In this document: positions 5,850 to 6,497 of the stretch, piece by piece | How the letters are laid out: the number at the start of each line of letters is the position of its first letter | Position numbering within the stretch: position 1 is the stretch's first letter | NCBI GenBank assembly: GCA_016789625.1 | Contig: JAEUQS010000025.1 | Location: forward strand, 1-6,497 | DNA length: 6,497 nucleotides | Direction: 5' to 3' | From: Acidobacteriota bacterium | GTDB taxonomy: Bacteria; Acidobacteriota; Thermoanaerobaculia; UBA5066 | Program-made: the position numbers and the translations under genes | Notes under the pieces: generated by a model | Database searches by the model: none | What the model was told of the DNA's origin: nothing | The model's input: the letters and a program-made list of their open reading frames with translations, nothing else

Positions 5850-6497
5850 TCACTTTCTTGTTTCAGCGTTCGGAATGTCGAGGGTGGCGAGCTCGAATGT
5901 CCCACTCCCCTTGCGGCCCCACACGGGAATGCCCAGCTCGGCATGCACCCAGGTGTGGACGGTTTCCCCCCGCCGCGACTCGACGAGATGCCGGGCGGGC
6001 AGCTCGCCCGCAGCGACGAAGACGGACTCCCTCGGCAGCAGCTCCCAGGAGGCCTCGCAGAGGCGCCCGAGCACCTGTCCCGGCTCCGACGTGTCGTAGA
6101 CGCAGCCCCTCGGCAAATCGCTTCGGCCCTTGAGGCCGGCCGTGGCAGCGGCTTCCGTCCGCAGCGCGAACCGCGCGGGCACGCGGACCGTCTGCTCGGC
6201 GATGCCCGTCTCACCGCCCCGCAGCGTCGCGTACAGCGTGTCCCCGTCCCGCGAATAGCGCGTGCGCTCCACGCGCCGCGAGGGTCCGCGGCGGGTAACC
6301 TGGGCGAAGCGGGTCTCGCCATCGGCTCCGGCGCTCTCGACGACCTCGAGGGACTCCCCCGCGGCGTGCACGTCGCTCTCGATCGTGCGGCCGCCGGTCT
6401 TGCCCTTCAGGATGCGGAAATTCTCGGTCTTGATGACCCGCCCGCCCGCGTCGCGATGCACGTACGTGCCCTGCGCGATCAGCTCGTCCTTGCGAGG
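5850..6497 (-). CDS. Uncharacterised, probably exported beta-rich protein, DUF3108-like impression (partial, 5' end missing)
   Basis: 215 residues are visible. The frame is open through the right edge, with plausible protein sequence (PRKDELIAQGTYVHRDAGGR) up to the last base, so the true start lies outside. The GTG at 6461 is not a convincing start. The visible part alternates polar and hydrophobic residues as in beta sheets, has a Gly/Arg-rich middle, and contains only two cysteines (visible residues 132 and 147), which could form a disulfide if exported. The last third (about 150-208) holds a strand pattern with AGELPARHLVESRRGE (163-178) and HTWVHAELGIPVW (181-193). This resembles the end of the downstream S9 peptidase (TGTF...RV...VWVTKDTKKPVK) and the general pattern of DUF3108-like domains. 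No catalytic motif was seen. The stop is 46 bases before the S9 start with no terminator between, so co-transcription is likely. Any signal peptide would lie outside the window. Confidence 0.75.
   Translation of the reverse strand, partial: PRKDELIAQGTYVHRDAGGRVIKTENFRILKGKTGGRTIESDVHAAGESLEVVESAGADGETRFAQVTRRGPSRRVERTRYSRDGDTLYATLRGGETGIAEQTVRVPARFALRTEAAATAGLKGRSDLPRGCVYDTSEPGQVLGRLCEASWELLPRESVFVAAGELPARHLVESRRGETVHTWVHAELGIPVWGRKGSGTFELATLDIPNAETRK

Noticed and set aside
3845..6133. Very long plus-strand open frame (762 codons) opposite the S9 peptidase gene
   Set aside because: It lies antisense to a clear S9 gene with a complete triad, and its translation is Arg/Ala/Val/Glu-rich low-complexity text typical of the antisense frame in high-G+C genes. 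No domain pattern or plausible ribosome site was seen.
5804..6322. N-terminal extension of the S9 peptidase frame upstream of 5803
   Set aside because: It is Arg/Ser/Pro-rich, overlaps the real upstream gene in another frame, and precedes a clear ribosome site plus signal peptide at 5803.
6459..6461. GTG as start of the right-edge gene
   Set aside because: Sensible protein sequence continues in frame to the window edge and no ribosome site precedes the GTG, so the gene most likely begins outside the window.

Overview
This is a high-G+C bacterial window. Third codon positions are almost all G or C, and every gene has the same codon character. The gene content fits a soil or sediment Gram-negative-type bacterium: a Tat-exported molybdenum hydroxylase, a secreted S9 peptidase with an extra beta-rich C-terminal domain, and a YiiX-like cysteine hydrolase. 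From memory, this style of secreted peptidase is common in Acidobacteriota, Gemmatimonadota, Eisenbacteria-like lineages and myxobacteria. That is an impression only; nothing in the window fixes the phylum. No rRNA, tRNA, CRISPR array, transposase, phage gene or integration site was seen.

Layout. (1) Positions 1-1191, minus strand: a two-gene operon for an isoquinoline 1-oxidoreductase/aldehyde dehydrogenase-type molybdenum hydroxylase. The small 2Fe-2S subunit (718-1191) comes first. The large molybdopterin-binding subunit (1-714) follows three bases later, carries a twin-arginine signal, and runs off the left edge. (2) Positions 1192-1295: a short divergent intergenic region. (3) Positions 1296-3043, plus strand: a small four-helix membrane protein (1296-1682), then a 453-residue YiiX/YebB-like papain-fold hydrolase (1682-3043). 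Stop and start overlap in TGATG, so the two are probably translationally coupled. (4) Positions 3044-3097: a strong hairpin between convergent genes, probably a terminator used mainly by the minus-strand gene. (5) Positions 3098-6497, minus strand: an incomplete gene entering from the right edge (5850-6497; beta-rich, DUF3108-like impression), a 46-base gap with a hairpin that could mask the ribosome binding site, and a complete 901-residue exported S9 prolyl-oligopeptidase-family peptidase (3098-5803).

How the genes may work together. The molybdenum hydroxylase subunits form one enzyme; the 2Fe-2S subunit has no signal and is probably exported bound to the Tat-tagged large subunit. The S9 peptidase and the gene upstream of it share a direction, have no terminator between them, and end in similar-looking beta-rich segments, so they may be an operon acting outside the cytoplasm. 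The membrane protein and YiiX-like hydrolase look like a separate cell-envelope pair of unknown substrate.

No clear new defence, mobile or RNA-based system is visible. The points most worth a second look are the extra C-terminal domain of the S9 peptidase and its resemblance to the neighbouring gene, the uncharacterised helical N-terminal half of the YiiX-like protein with its coupled membrane partner, and the hairpin over the S9 ribosome binding site.
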